A stretch of DNA of 64,000 nt from Daedaleopsis sinensis. Lineage: Eukaryota > Basidiomycota > Agaricomycetes > Polyporales > Polyporaceae. This document shows, piece after piece, positions 32,981 through 45,500 of this stretch (positions within the stretch are counted from its first letter, which is position 1; every line of letters starts with the position of its first letter). Under the pieces are notes generated by a model. The model was given only the letters and a program-made list of their open reading frames with translations. It was not told the DNA's origin and did no database searches. The stretch is from positions 124,001 through 188,000 of the forward strand of contig CM066305.1 in the NCBI GenBank assembly GCA_033807695.1, given 5' to 3'. The translations under genes and the position numbers were made by a program.

Positions 32981-34887
32981 ATGTTGCCGTTGACCATAGC
33001 GCTCGCCCTCCTTGCCCCACTCGCACACTGCGCGGCAGACGCTCCTCAATGGACGTTCAACCTGAAGAACACGACATCAGGTATCGTCGCGCTCGAGTCA
33101 ATTGTCGTCTCCCCAACACTCGCACTATTCTTCGACCGCGCGGCCAACGATCCCCTCCAGATCAACGGCCACTCAGCATGGGGCGCACTCTGGAATCTCG
33201 AGACCAGCACTGTGCAGCCGATCAATGTGCTCACGGACTCGTTCTGCGCGAGCGGTGCACTGCTCAGCAACGGCAGCATGGTACGTGGGACACCGCCCGT
33301 GCTATCGTTAGTCTGACTGTGGTCTCAATCCGATCTGCAGGTCAGCATTGGAGGAGATCCGCGTGCATTCGCAGGAAACACGGCCGTTGGACCGGATGGG
33401 AATCAGGGACTCCGCATCTTTGAACCGTGCGCCTCGCCGACTGGAGAAGGGTGCACCCTCTTCGAGGATCCGCCAAACCTGCACTTGCTGGAAAGGCGGT
33501 GGTACCCGGCCTCGATCCGCATCTTCGATGGGAGCCTGATGATCGTGGGCGGGTCGCACGAAAATACTCCGTTTTACAACACCGACCCGGCTCTGAGCTT
33601 TGAGTTCTTCCCACCCAAGGACGATACTCCTCGTCCCTCGCCGTTCTTGGAGAGGTCTCTTCCTGCAAACCTGTTTCCGCGGTTCGTTACTTCTACATCA
33701 CGCGGCAGGAAGTATCTAACACATACTACTCGTGCAGGTCCTTCGCTCTTCCCGATGGACGTGTCCTCATCATCGCGAACAACCAGTCCGTCATATACGA
33801 TGTCGAGACCAACACTGAGACAGCTCTCCCCGAGATTCCCAATGGCGTGCGTGTCACGAACCCGATGGACGGCTCCGCAATTCTCCTCCCTCTCTCCCCA
33901 CCCCTCTACATTCCCGAAGTGCTCGTCTGTGGCGGCTCCACCGCCGACGACCGCATTCAGCCCGCCAACCTGTCCTCACAATTCCCCGCCTCCGCCCAGT
34001 GCACCCGCCTCACACTCACCCCTGCGGGCATCGCGCGCGGCTGGGAGGTCGAGCGCATGCTCGAGCCGCGCATCATGCCCGAGCTCGTGCACGTCCCGAA
34101 CGGACAAGTGCTCGTCATAAACGGAGGCATGACAGGCTTCGCCGCGACGGGCAACGTGCAGGACCGCGAGAATACTGGGCAGTCGAACGCGGACCACCCC
34201 GCGCTCGTTCCTGCGCTCTATACGCCATCGGCGCCGCTCGTCAACGGGACGCGCTTCAGCAACGCGGGGATGCCGAACTCGGGCATCCCCCGCATGTACC
34301 ACTCGAGTGTCACGCTCACGCCGCAGGGGAACTTCCTCGTCGCGGGGAGTGCGCCGAATGGGCAGTTTGTGCCGCCTGCGCCCGACGTGGAGTTCCCGAG
34401 CGAGCTGAGGGTGCAGACGCTTGACCCGCCGTTCATGCAGGTTCCGCGGCCGAGGATCCTGAGTATGCCTAACAAGTTAGGATTTGGAAAGAGGGTCACC
34501 GTCCCGATCTCGCTCCCGACGTCGCTGCGTCGTCAGGGTACAAATGTACAAGGTATGTGTGTGACCATCGTGCGGAATGGCTCTGCGTGCTAATCGCCAC
34601 GATCCCAACCCCCTCCTCGCGCACGCGCCCGTATGTTCCTCCGTGTTCGCTCAGTCGCGTTGATGGATCTTGGCTTCTCAAGTCACGCATTCCATTCGAG
34701 CGCGCGTCTCGTGTTCATGGACGCTGTCATCTCTCCCGACCGCCAGTCGCTGACGTTCATCACTCCGCCGAATGGTAGGGTGTACCCACCGGGTCCCGCG
34801 ACGATTTTCTTGACCGTGGACGACGTCACGAGCGAGGGAGCCTGGGTGATCATGGGTAGCGGGAACTCTCCGCCGACGTTGGAGTAA
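32981..34887 (+). CDS. Glyoxal oxidase-type copper radical oxidase, copy 5 (GLOX5, AA5_1)
   Basis: Exons 32981-33280, 33341-33681, 33738-34552 and 34655-34887 join in frame to 562 aa. The signal peptide is [19 protein letters not shown]. Cofactor residues are intact: Cys in DSFCASG, Tyr in RRWYPA, Tyr-His in MYHSS, His in [11 protein letters not shown]. It is the only member of the array on the plus strand. Coding sequence and intron 1 are nearly identical to those of GLOX2, while introns 2 and 3, the promoter and the 3' flank differ. That pattern points to an inverted duplication with later gene conversion. Predicted secreted H2O2-producing aldehyde oxidase. Confidence 0.94.
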
Positions 34888-35710
34888 GTGTTTTTGACAG
34901 GACAGCTGAAGCTGCGGCCGTGTATCGCTGTATGTGTAGGATACGTGTAAGTAGTAGGTATCATTGATCCGAAGCCGAGTATCAGACCTAATCACACTTA
35001 TCGGGCTTTTTGGCTACATCTTGGATAACGATTCGGATGCACGCCGTGCAGCGAGTCTTCAATGAGTTTATGTTCGGCGCGCGGCCCCGAAAGGTTCGTT
35101 GCTCACTGTCTGTGGTTGCAACTCGGCGAGTCAGACTTAGTAGACTACATATAGTCACTACTGAGTCCGCTGTCGGATTCCAACTGTGACTAGGCCGTGC
35201 CGGACTGTGAATATTCCAAAACGACGCGTACGTACGCCGATCATGCTGGCCCGGAGTTCTCATTTTCTACTTGTCATCGACTGCGTATGCCTAGACTCGA
35301 ACCCAGTCTGTCGGGACGTGCGCGTGATGGCGGAGACTAGCAATTACAAACTCTAAATCTTCACACGATGATATCGATACCAGGTCATAACCTCAAAGTC
35401 ATCCATGATAGCCGGCGCCTAGGCCTGGAACCTGACAGGTCCCAACCGGCGATTTAATACGAGTCTCTGCGCACTTTCCGCGGCGGCCGCTACAGACGTG
35501 ACACAGATCAAAGCAGTCACTGACTGGCATGCCGGCGACGTTACGCGTTCCTGTGGCAGTCGGCGAAGCCGAGCAGGTGCGTAGTCTCATGCCGGCGTTA
35601 TGCATTGAGCTCCTGAGGCCGACCTCCCTATTTCTACCGGCGTCCTTAAACTCCATCGCGAAGTTCAATATTCCATCCCCAGCCCTCACCGCGCGCGCAC
35701 CCGGTTTACT
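34888..35710. other. GLOX5-SRPBCC intergenic region, no gene seen
   Basis: About 820 bp without a supported gene. A tRNA B-box-like string near 35290 was considered and rejected. Confidence 0.4.
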
Positions 35711-36364
35711 ATGTCGACGTCTACTCTTCCCCCGCCAGCCTTCTGCCCTGCCGTGGAATATAGTGTTGTCCGCGAGATCAACGCGACCGTCGACCAAGTC
35801 TGGAGCATCCTAACCGACCTCCCCTCGTACCCCGAATGGTAGGCCATCTCTTCACCGCCCTCTGCGTCTTGGGATATACGGACCGTGCTGATTCTCTCGT
35901 GACAGGAATCCGTTTCTGTGCGTCGCCTCCCCCTCACTGGCACCCGAATTAGCATGCTTCAGGAACTGACATGCATGCGTAGTCGGTCCGCCGTCATGGT
36001 CGATGCCTCGTCGCATGAGCCCCTCGAGAGTCCCGCCTTCTATGCGGGTACGGTCGCAATGGCAATGCAAGTGCCTCCCACCATGGACACGGCGAAGAAG
36101 CCCATGGTCGGCTACGAGCAGGTCAGCCTGGTCGACCACGACGCACATCGGCTCACCTGGGGCGGCGGGCGCGTGCCGGTCTTGTTCCGTGCGGAGACGG
36201 CGATATCGCTCACTCAGACGGCGGACAACCAGACACGGTTCGAGATGCGGAAGGCGTATGGGGGCGCATCGGGCTATATGATCAAGGGCTTCATGGGTGG
36301 GGTGATGCGCGAGTGCCCGGAGGGGATGGCGGATGCTTTGAAGCAACGCGCGGAAAGTGCTTGA
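35711..36364 (+). CDS. SRPBCC (START/polyketide-cyclase-like) fold protein
   Basis: Three exons, 35711-35838, 35906-35917 and 35983-36364, join in frame to 173 aa. The N-terminal strand and helix VVREINATVDQVWSILTDLPSYPEWNPFL is the classic SRPBCC opening (shown here as its separate parts: INATVDQVWSILTD, YPEW, NPFL). The long C-terminal helix is GFMGGVMRECPEGMADALKQ. These small helix-grip proteins bind hydrophobic ligands in a cavity; the ligand here is unknown. The middle exon is only 12 nt long, yet it supplies exactly the Asn-Pro-Phe-Leu residues the family shows after the conserved Trp. The gene converges on GLOX6 with 163 bp between stops. Confidence 0.78.
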
Positions 36365-36527
36365 CCCCTGTCGTTAGTTCAATACACCGCGAATAAGTGA
36401 CTGTCAGTGCCATTCCGCTCTCGTTAATTGTGTATCTGCGCTCAGGAAGGAGTTCCTCAGCCGTGCTAGACATCGCCGCGTGTCATCTAATCAAGGATTC
36501 ATTGAACTCTCAAGCTCGTCGAGTTAT

Positions 36528-38388
36528 TCACTCCAGAACCGGAGGAGGTCTCCCGCTCCCCATCATCACCCACGCGCCCTCGCTCGTAATGTCATCCACA
36601 GTGAGGAAGATAGTCGCCGGCCCCGGCGGGTAGACGCGTCCATTGGGCGGAGTGACGAACGACAACGACTTCCCGTCGTGCGCGACCTGCGCTTCCATGA
36701 ACACGAGCCGCGCGCCCATGTGAAAGCCGTGCGTCGAAAAGCCAAGGTCCATGAGAGACACTATGAGCACATGGCCATTCGGTTAAGCGCAGAAAGAACA
36801 TCTTGTAAACGAAGTACGCACCCTGTATCTTCGCCCCACGCCACTCGCACTCACTCGGGAGCGATATCGGGACGGTGTACCGCTTCCCGAACGCCAGCTT
36901 CTCCGGCATGCTCAGGATCTTCGGTCGCGCGACGTGCATGTACGGCGGGTCGAGCATCTGCACCCGCAGCTCCGGGGGGAACTTGAGCCCCTCGCTCAAA
37001 CTCTTCCTCGTGAAGTTGTTCGGGTTGCTTCCCGCGACGAGAAAGTTGCCCTGCGGGGTGAGCGTGACGCTCGAGTGGTACATCCGCGCGATGCCCGAGC
37101 TCGGCATGCCCGTGTTGCTAATGCGCTCGCCGCGCGGCGCGTGCGGAGTGTAGAGTGCGGGGATGAGCGCTGCGTGGTCCGCGTTCGAGTTCCCGACGAC
37201 GTCTGGAATCACGTTGAACCCCGAGAAGCCGGACTGCGCGCCGTTGATGATGAGGATTTGGCCGTTCGGGAGGTGGACGAGTTCGTGCAGCGTGCGACCC
37301 TCGAGCATGTGCTCGACCTCCCAGCCCTTGGCGATGCCTGTCGGGGTAAGTGTGATGCGCGAGCATTGTGAGGAGGCGGGAATCTGCGAGGAGAGGAGCT
37401 CGACGGGTGTCCGATCGTCGATGTCAGAGCCTCCGCAGATGAGAACTTCTGGAGTATAGTTTGGTGGAGAGAGCGGGAGGAGGATGCCAGACCCATCGAC
37501 TGGGTTAGTGATGCGGACACCGTTGGGGATGTCGGGGAGGATCGTTTCAGTGCCGCTCTCGACGTCGTAGATGATAGACCGATTGTTCGCGACCATGAAG
37601 ACTTTCCCATCCGGCAGCGCAAATACTCTACAACAACGTCGTCAGTGATAGAACCAACTAGATGTACGCATGCCTACTTGGGAAAGAGGTTGACCGGAAG
37701 AGCCCGCTCAAGGAAAGCAGAGGGGCGCACTTTGTCCTCCTTCGGGGGGAAGAACTCAAAGCTGTTTTCAGGATCGATGTTGTAGAACTTCAGATTTACA
37801 TGCGAGCCGCCGACGATCAAGAGGCTGCCGTCAAATATTCGCACAGAGGAAGGATACCACCGCAAAGCGAGTAACTTCAGGTTCGGGTCTTCGAACACTG
37901 TGCAGCCTTCTCCCGTAGGCGAGGTACAGGGTTCGAAGAGACGAATGGCTTGGTTTCCCGGCTTGATGAACGGGTTGCCATCATAGCCTTGCTGATCACC
38001 GCCGACAGCCGCCTGACCCCAACATGACATAGTACGTCAAAGGTATTGTGCGTAGGATACGTGTGACTCCACATACCACTGTACCGTTACTGAGGAATGC
38101 GCCTCCGGCACACCATGTGTTCGTGACTAGATCGAGTGCGGTGACAGCATTGCTATCAAGATTCCAGAGAGCACCCCATGCAGAATGACCGTTGATCAGC
38201 AGCGGATCGTCGGAGGCTCGGTCAAAAAAGAGAGCAAGCGTGGGGGAGACGATGATTGACTCTTGAACGACAATCCCCGAGGAATGATTGCGTAGGTCAA
38301 ACCGCCATTTCGGAGATAGAGATGCGGGAACGGCGTTGATTGATCCAGCCCAGCAGAGTGCGGCGACGAACCAGCTGCAGAGAGACAT
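36528..38388 (-). CDS. Glyoxal oxidase-type copper radical oxidase, copy 6 (GLOX6, AA5_1)
   Basis: The four-exon plan is conserved. I choose ATG 38388 ([21 protein letters not shown], signal peptide); the in-frame ATG at 38427 lies only 9 bp from the TATA-like box at 38436-38442 and is unlikely to be transcribed. Cofactor residues are intact: Cys in NTWCAGG, Tyr in LRWYPS, Tyr-His in MYHSS, His in [11 protein letters not shown]. Distinguishing features are an insertion near [14 protein letters not shown] in exon 3 and CEWRG at the end of exon 3. It shares the WCAGG and THGFH motifs with GLOX4, so the two are probably sisters. It is the right end of the array. Predicted secreted H2O2-producing aldehyde oxidase. 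Confidence 0.93.
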
Positions 38389-39851
38389 GGCAGAGGCAAG
38401 TATGCGGATCGGAGCTCGAGGTTGCAACTAAGGTCCTTTATAAGCTCTGGGGCTGCCGTTACCCATGGCATCAGGGGTGGGGAAGTTCACCAAGTGACCA
38501 TAGTGCGCTAGTACAATTGTAAGGTGAGCTACCTGCTCGCCCGTACAGGCGGCAGTAGAAGATGAAGGAAGCTCGGAAGCTTGAACATGTGCTAAATAGA
38601 GCGCCGGGGATGAGAGCGTGTGTCGCGGGATTGGTTGCGCTACTCCTACACATGATCCGTCACTAGAGAGCGCAGCGTTTGCTTTAGGGCTGTGATATCT
38701 GTAGGTTCAAATTCAGTACGACTTGAAGTGATGCCGTGATGATTATCGCGACACACCCGGTGCAATATTGGAGACTGCTTGAATTCTCTGCTTGTATTAA
38801 TCATCCTTGGTTCTTTTTGTAGTTCGCCTGCAGAGTTTAAGTATGAGCAATCAACGAGACGGGACCGTAAGTAGTCAGGAGGCCCGGCACAGACAAGCAC
38901 TGCAGGTCTGAACCTGTCACGTCACAACTTAACAGTTCGGTATTTGCGCGGGCTCCCATGGCCAGCTACAGGTGAGTTCTCAACGTTACACTCACACAGT
39001 GAGATTGAAACGTTACGGTTAAGCTCGTGACCTAGCTTCTGGCCCGGTTCGCGGGAGCTATTCATTCGTTCAGGAACGACTCGTGCGACTCGGAGGACAC
39101 ACGAGCTTCACTAGTGATTTGTAAGCATGACAGCGTGTGTGGTAGTGCTGTTAGAGGACGATGCACAACAAGCAGATGAGGGAGAGTCCACGAACGACGA
39201 GTCGAAGTCAAGGAGGAGGTCCGACTCCAAGCAACCATCACGGCTGGACCACGTGATCTGTGACAGGACTGTGACGCGACGCGTTTGTGTTGGTGCCGAC
39301 GCGTCGCTAACGGCCCCACTGGCGTTCCGAAACGACGCTTTCGCCTTCTTTCATGACCTTCACTGAGTAAGTGACCTTTCGTCCCATAAACTTACCTGAC
39401 GACTGATATGTCTCGCTCGTCATCTTCACTGCCTTCTAGTAGCGAGTACGGGCAACTTGAATTCGGATCCGAGTCGGGGAGAGTATGAGGATCATCACGG
39501 TCGTTTGCTCACTGGGCCATCGCCCGCCAAAGTGTATCCGACGCTGCACACCTCTCAACTGAGCGATTTAAATCTCTACATAGCACAATGCCATTAAAAC
39601 GACTTCCTACAAGAATGAATTGCGCGGATCGGGAGCCCGTGACAAAATATGCTCAAGCGGCTGACAACCCATAGTAGCGATCCTGTCCGACATGTCTCGG
39701 ACGGCTTCCCCCTAACATACCCTCCTCCTCTATAAGTTCCTGTACTCTTTATTGCTTCAGCGAGTGAGCCGCCACTCTCCACTTATTAGTCCTCTTTCGC
39801 TCCGAACCGCTACTATCCTTATCCACAGGGGCTAGTGACACACCCCACATG
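38389..39851. other. Intergenic, 1.5 kb, no gene seen
   Basis: This spacer contains the promoters of GLOX6 (TATAAAG, minus strand, 38436-38442) and of the divergent gene at 39852. No coding frame is supported. Confidence 0.4.
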
Positions 39852-41907
39852 ATGTATGCTGCCACAGTCCTCAATCTACACCTTCTAGTTTGTGATACCA
39901 CAAGCTGACCTGTAATTCAGGAAACGGACAATTGAAGAGTCAAATGCGAGCGGTAGTACTAGCTCCGACCCTGACGGGAATGCTGAAGTTAGGGAGGACG
40001 AACAAAGAGGCCACCGCACAAGGGCCCGAAGGACTCCATCCGAGGGCGACCTCTCCATATCCGAGATCAGTCGCATCCTGGGCATACCTCGGGTCTGTTA
40101 TCCCCCATCACATACGGCGCCCAGAGCGGCCGTCAGCGCTGTTCAACTTCCTCTCGACGAGCCTCGGAGTGCTCTCGCTCCCGCCGCATCCACCAGTTCT
40201 CTGCCAAATGCGTATACCGTAACCGATATCGACAATCCATCTGCTACTAACAACACGTTCGACGCGCACCCTGTGGCTTACTTCTCAAGCCAGCACCATT
40301 TGCCTGTCTTGGAAGGAAATCCTCTGTCTCCCTCGGGGTTGTTCGCAGCGCCGTCCGCCACTGCCGGATCCTCTATCTCTATCTTCGACGAGTTAGCCGC
40401 GACTTTCGATCGGGAGCCCTATCTGCAGATCCCTGTGGTCCCTGACATAGCTGCTCGTCCACCACAAGAGGGCGGCCTACCCCATCTACTAGATCCTGCA
40501 TCGGACGAGTCCGCAGATGTTGTGTTCGACTTCTCCTTTCTGGACGACATCTACGCGTTCTCGTCAAATCTGGACCAGCATCCTCCCGCTCGGGAGACGA
40601 CGCCTACGCAGTCTCAATCTACACCGCGCCTTGCTGCGGCAGAAAGCGTCGAGCCCACAGTGCCCGTGCTGCTGGAACTGCTTGATTTTCGCGGACTATC
40701 TACGACAGATGCCATCGCTCAACGCTTCAAGCTGATAGCGAGCGAACTCATCCACCGGCACCGGATCGAAGTACGCACGCCCAATAGTATAACAGAGCAG
40801 CTTGAGATCCTGGAAATAGAGTTTTACCTGTTCAAGACGGGCTGCCACGAAGATCCCTACACCCACGCGAGCGTCGAGCAGAGGCGGGCGGGCCAATGGT
40901 GCGCATGTGGCCATCGTACGAGCGAGCTTGCTCCGTCTAACATAATCATCCTCGTTCCCGTGTCTAGGTACTTCCATCGTGACCGCAGGTCCTACTGCCA
41001 TACGATAGCCAGCATCAAGACTTCAGACTACCTCTCGGGTACGCGGAAAGCACTCAGTCTCACACTCGGCCAGCCCGCCTGCCCCGAGAATACTACCTCC
41101 ATCTACGGCGGCGCCCTCATCCGCTCAGTCGCTCGCGCGAGCGACGGCGATGTCATCCATGGGCCGTGGGCCGTAGTGAACGAGATCCTCCGCCTCAGCG
41201 GCACGCGCACCATCGAAGAGCTCACGGTCACCAACTGGCAAGGAGACATCTCAGCCATCCCGGGCCCCTCGCAGTCATCGAGCCGTAAGAGTACTCAGCT
41301 GTATGTCGTGCGCCCTCAGACATCCCCGGTGTCTGCGGTTCCGATCACAGATAGAGACTTGCTCCTCGCCGACGGCGCGCGCGCCATCTTCAGCTCTCCA
41401 CGCGTCGCCCTCGAGCTCTCCGACGTGCGCGCGTCCACAGCCGGCGCGTCTACCACTCCCACTTCCACCACCGATCTCCTATCACGGCCTGGAGTGGCGT
41501 TCTTCCCCGCCCCGTACCGCTTCTACGTCGCCCCCTACCTCGTCGCCTCCTCCCGGAGCGAGCGCGCTCCGACGTACCTCGGCGTGCACGACCTCCTTCT
41601 CGCGTCTGGGCAGTACACGGCGGGGACCCCGTCAGAGATGCTCGAAGCCGCCGCGCGCCTGACCGGTCTCCAGCACACGAGCAAGTACTTCATTGCGCTC
41701 CGTGACGCACTCAAGGACGTAGCGCCCGAGGAGGCGGTCCGAGTCGGGAACGCAGCAGGTGCGAGCATAGGAGGCGCCGCGGACTTGGAGCTGCTGAGGG
41801 AGTGGGTTGAGGCGGACAACAAGAAGCCGATGCAGAACGCGCTCAAGTGGCTGCAGCTCGTCGGAACGCTGCGGAGACTGCGGGCTCGCGCAAGGTCCTC
41901 TAGTTAG
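39852..41907 (+). CDS. Unnamed EDPYTH/WYFHR-motif family protein, single-domain copy
   Basis: Proposed exons are 39852-39853 (AT), 39921-40898 and 40968-41907, giving 639 aa in frame. The ATG would be formed across the first intron (GTATGC...TTCAG), as in the paralogue at 57.4 kb. The N-terminal 130 residues are low-complexity. The conserved core begins LLELLDFRGLS, then LEILEIEFYLFKTGCHEDPYTH, with a 69-nt intron splitting the Trp codon of GQWYFHR. Later shared blocks are YLSGTRKALSLTFGQ, GGALIRSV, GPWAVVNEILRLSG, IFSSPRVALELSD, RFYVAPYL, LGVHDLLLA and WLQLVGTLRRLRARARSSS at the C-terminus. I do not recognise a named family. The EFY...DPYTH and WYFHR blocks recall uncharacterised microbial proteins, but no function can be assigned. 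No signal peptide or membrane segment is seen. Confidence 0.7.
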
Positions 41908-42555
41908 TAGCAAAACATGCGCTCGTATGGGATGTCTGCCACACTCTCTATACAACTACTTTGCCTCAGACTCGGCTACGATCCACCTGTCTAACGGCTC
42001 GCCAGACCGTCTAAGCCTGAGAGGCCTGAGGAATGAAGAAAGTCGCCACCAGGTCCGGCTCACACATCGTCTTCGTATACAACATACGGCCTCGCATCAT
42101 ATTCTACAAAACCCTACTTCAGCACGGACATACTTAACGCTACACCAGAAGCAGTCTACAAACTACCAGATTCACGCGAGTCTCGGGCCGGTCACACGGT
42201 ACACCGCTAACCACATCGCACGGCGTAGTAAAGCGGAATGTGAGCGAATGCTAGCCATAGCCCATCACAGCATAAACCAGACATAAAACGAGCACAAGGG
42301 CGAAAGAAAGCCGGTACAACGACAATAGCAGTCACAAAGAGAGACGACAGCATACACGAGAGCCAGCACGACGACGGGAGGATACATGATAGTACAAGTA
42401 CAATACAGCTACAATACACTACTGTTACGCAGCACCTCCCGATCCTTGATTTCCAGACCGCAGACTGCAAAGTCCCGACAGCGAGCAGAGCAACAGACAT
42501 TGTGACGAATCCTCTACTCCCCAAGAAGAACAGGAGAACTAGGGAGCGGGAGCGG
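41908..42555. other. Intergenic between convergent genes, no gene seen
   Basis: About 650 bp between two stop codons. No supported feature is seen. Confidence 0.4.
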
Positions 42556-45500
42556 TCACCGCAGGACGTCGAACCGCGTCTGGCCGGCCGGCGGCGCACC
42601 CGCGGCGGCGTGCAGGCCAAAGTCGATCGCGGACGAGTGCGCAGAGGGGTAGTTGTGCCCCAGGATCTGGTCCATGACCGCGAGCTCCTCCGGGCTGAAC
42701 CCGAGGTTCATCGGCCCCGCGCCCTCCCCTGCCCTCCCCTGCGCCTGCTGGGGCTGTTGCATGGAAGGTGTGCGGTCGAACGAGCTTGTGTTGGTGTTGT
42801 GGGAGGGGAAGACAGGGCCGGAGACCTCGGGGCCGGAGACGGGGAGGAAGGACGAGGACATGAAGGGGCGGTTCGAGAGCGGCTGGCCGGCCATCATGCC
42901 GACGGGCATGCTCATGCCCATGCCCATGTCCATCCCGCTGAACGCGTAATCCATGTCGATGTCCTCCGGCTGCATGCGCCCGAGCAGGCTCTGCACCTGT
43001 GTCTGGGAGAGCGAGGGGAAACCACCGCTCGTGCTGGCCGGGAACTGCGTATGTGAGGGAGACTGGGTCGAGGACGAGGAGGACTGCTGGGACACGGGGA
43101 GGAGCGGGTAGAGCTGCCGCGCCCAGTCGGACTGGTGTGCTGTCGGCGTGGAGGCGGTGATGGCGGAGGGAGTGAAGGACGAAGCCAGGGTCTGGAAGCG
43201 GCACTGGTCGAGGAGCGCGTCGAGGTTCGTGATTGTCGCCGACAGCGAGAGCGCGTCCGCTGCTGCCTCGGCGTCACCCATGCCCATGTCCTCCCTGTGC
43301 TGCTGCTGCTGCTGCTCGTGCGGTCTCCGGTCCATGTCCAGGTCGGCGGGCACATGCGGCAGAATGTCGTTTGGCTCAAGCGTGCGCGTGAGCAAGCGCG
43401 GGCGGAGCTGCTCGTGGAGGAGGTTCGAGAGGATGTTTGCGACCTCGTTCGCGCACTCGAACGACTTGGCCGCCATGAGCAGGTAGCGCAGGCAGTGCTC
43501 CGCCTGCGCGAGCGCGGTCGTCAGCGCAACACGGCCAAGGCGCGGGCCCGAAGTCGCCTGGACAGCAGAGAGGATGTAAGACGTGCCGGCGCAGTACACG
43601 ACTTGCAGGAGGGTGATCGGGAGGTAGCGGATGCTGTACTTCTCGTCCCAGATCCCTAGGAGGAGCATGATGTTGTCGCTTGCGCGGTTGCAGAGCTATG
43701 TGGGTTGTGTGAGCGATAATAGGAGGAGCACTAGCATGACGTGACGTGCACACCTTGACATGGTCAATCTCCACTCCAGACCCGCCACTCGCACTTTTCG
43801 TCCGCCTGTAGAACGGCCGATGAAGGAGGAGGAGTGTCCACCAGTATACAAGATGCAGCATGAGCCGATGCGGGAGCGCATTCGGCCTGCTCGCGGCGGT
43901 CAGATCGACCTCCGGCGTGAGCGCGTCTTTCCAGTTGTTGAGCTGGATACTGCGGAAGACGACCAACATATCAGCATGGGGCAAGTCAACGAATGGCAGG
44001 GACATACTCGAGCTCGCTAACTTGCTGCAGTGCGCCCTCGCGTTTCGTCCCCGGGCCAAGGCTGTTCCTGTAATTCGGCGTACCGTCAGTGTCGACCAGG
44101 AGTCCAAAGCTCAAGGGGCGCGGCGCTCACAGGAATTCGAATATCCGCCGTGCAACGACCATGAGCTCGCATGTCTGCTCGAACGTCTTCACGACATAGC
44201 TCGGCTGCGGGGGCATCTTGCTCGGCGCCCAGTACCACATTGTCGTGTCGAGTTCGCTGCTCCCGACGTGTGGTACGGGGAACGGGCGTTCCTTGCGCGC
44301 GGGCACGATGCAGCACTCGCGGCCGACGTAGAGTGACCAGAGGATGTCCTGCGCGTACACGGTCCAGTACGCCCAGTTGCGGTCGAGCATGTCCGCCTGC
44401 GTGATGAGCCCGGACTTGACCCACGCGGAGCAGTCCGTCTTGAGGCCAACTACGAGCGGGTGAGCGGTGACATGACAGAATGGAACGAGGAACGGAACCA
44501 ACTTACGCGATTGGGTCATCCGGCCCGCCATGCCTAGAGACATGCGTCAGGAGCACCGACGAGCGCAGAAAGCGAGACGCAGCGCACCGAAGTACAGATA
44601 CGCGAGGGTCTGCTCGCCGCACGTCGAGTGGTACAGCGCGAGCGTCGTGAGCCCGGTGATCAGCGCGATCGTCGGCCGCTCGCAGTCCGCCTCGATGTGC
44701 GCCTTCGCCTTCTCCGCGAACCGCCGCCGGCACGCAGCGCTGCGCAGCGCCGGCTCGTCCGTGTACGCCGTCGCGAGCGCGAGGCACGCGTTGTGCAGCA
44801 TCGCGCTGTAGTGCGCCGAGTTCGCCGCGGGTGCGGAGCGCGGGAGCGTGAGCGCGCGGTGCATGTCGCGCAGGAAGAGCTCGGGGATGAGCCGGAGTCC
44901 CCACGAGAGGTTGAACTTGAAGAGGATGTCGAGGATGCGGTCGTGCTCTGCGCGGGTGAGGGGCACGTCTGGGGGCAGGTGCCGCGACCAGTCGAGGTAG
45001 TTCGTCGGGAGCGCGGGGGCGGGCTCGGGCGAAGCGGAGGCTTTGCCCTCGCTGACGTTGGGAGAGGTGCGTTGGGCGGCACCGAGGCGCCATACCGACG
45101 TTGGGCCGTGATATTCGAGATCTGTATCCTGTAGCTAACACGCGAGGTGAGCAAGAGGTACACGCGCGCTGTGATGACGAATGCGAGATATGTGAACGCT
45201 GTGGACTGGTAGCAGCGTGAAGTAGACCAGACTCAAGTGGAGAAAGTTTAGACCAACCGTGCGGTGACACTCTCGTAACAATCCCCTCCTCCAAGGCGAG
45301 ACCGCTCACCGTCATACTCACGCGATAGAGGCCAAACACATGCAAGCATATCCCTCGGAGGCGGAACGCAAGACGGAGGGCCAGGTCGAAGCCCGTGAGA
45401 AGCACATATGTCCTTCTCCCGGGCTCGGCCGCCCGCGCCTGCAATACAATGGATCTCGTCGAAGAACATAGAACACGAAAGCTTGTTTGGCCCAAGCCGT

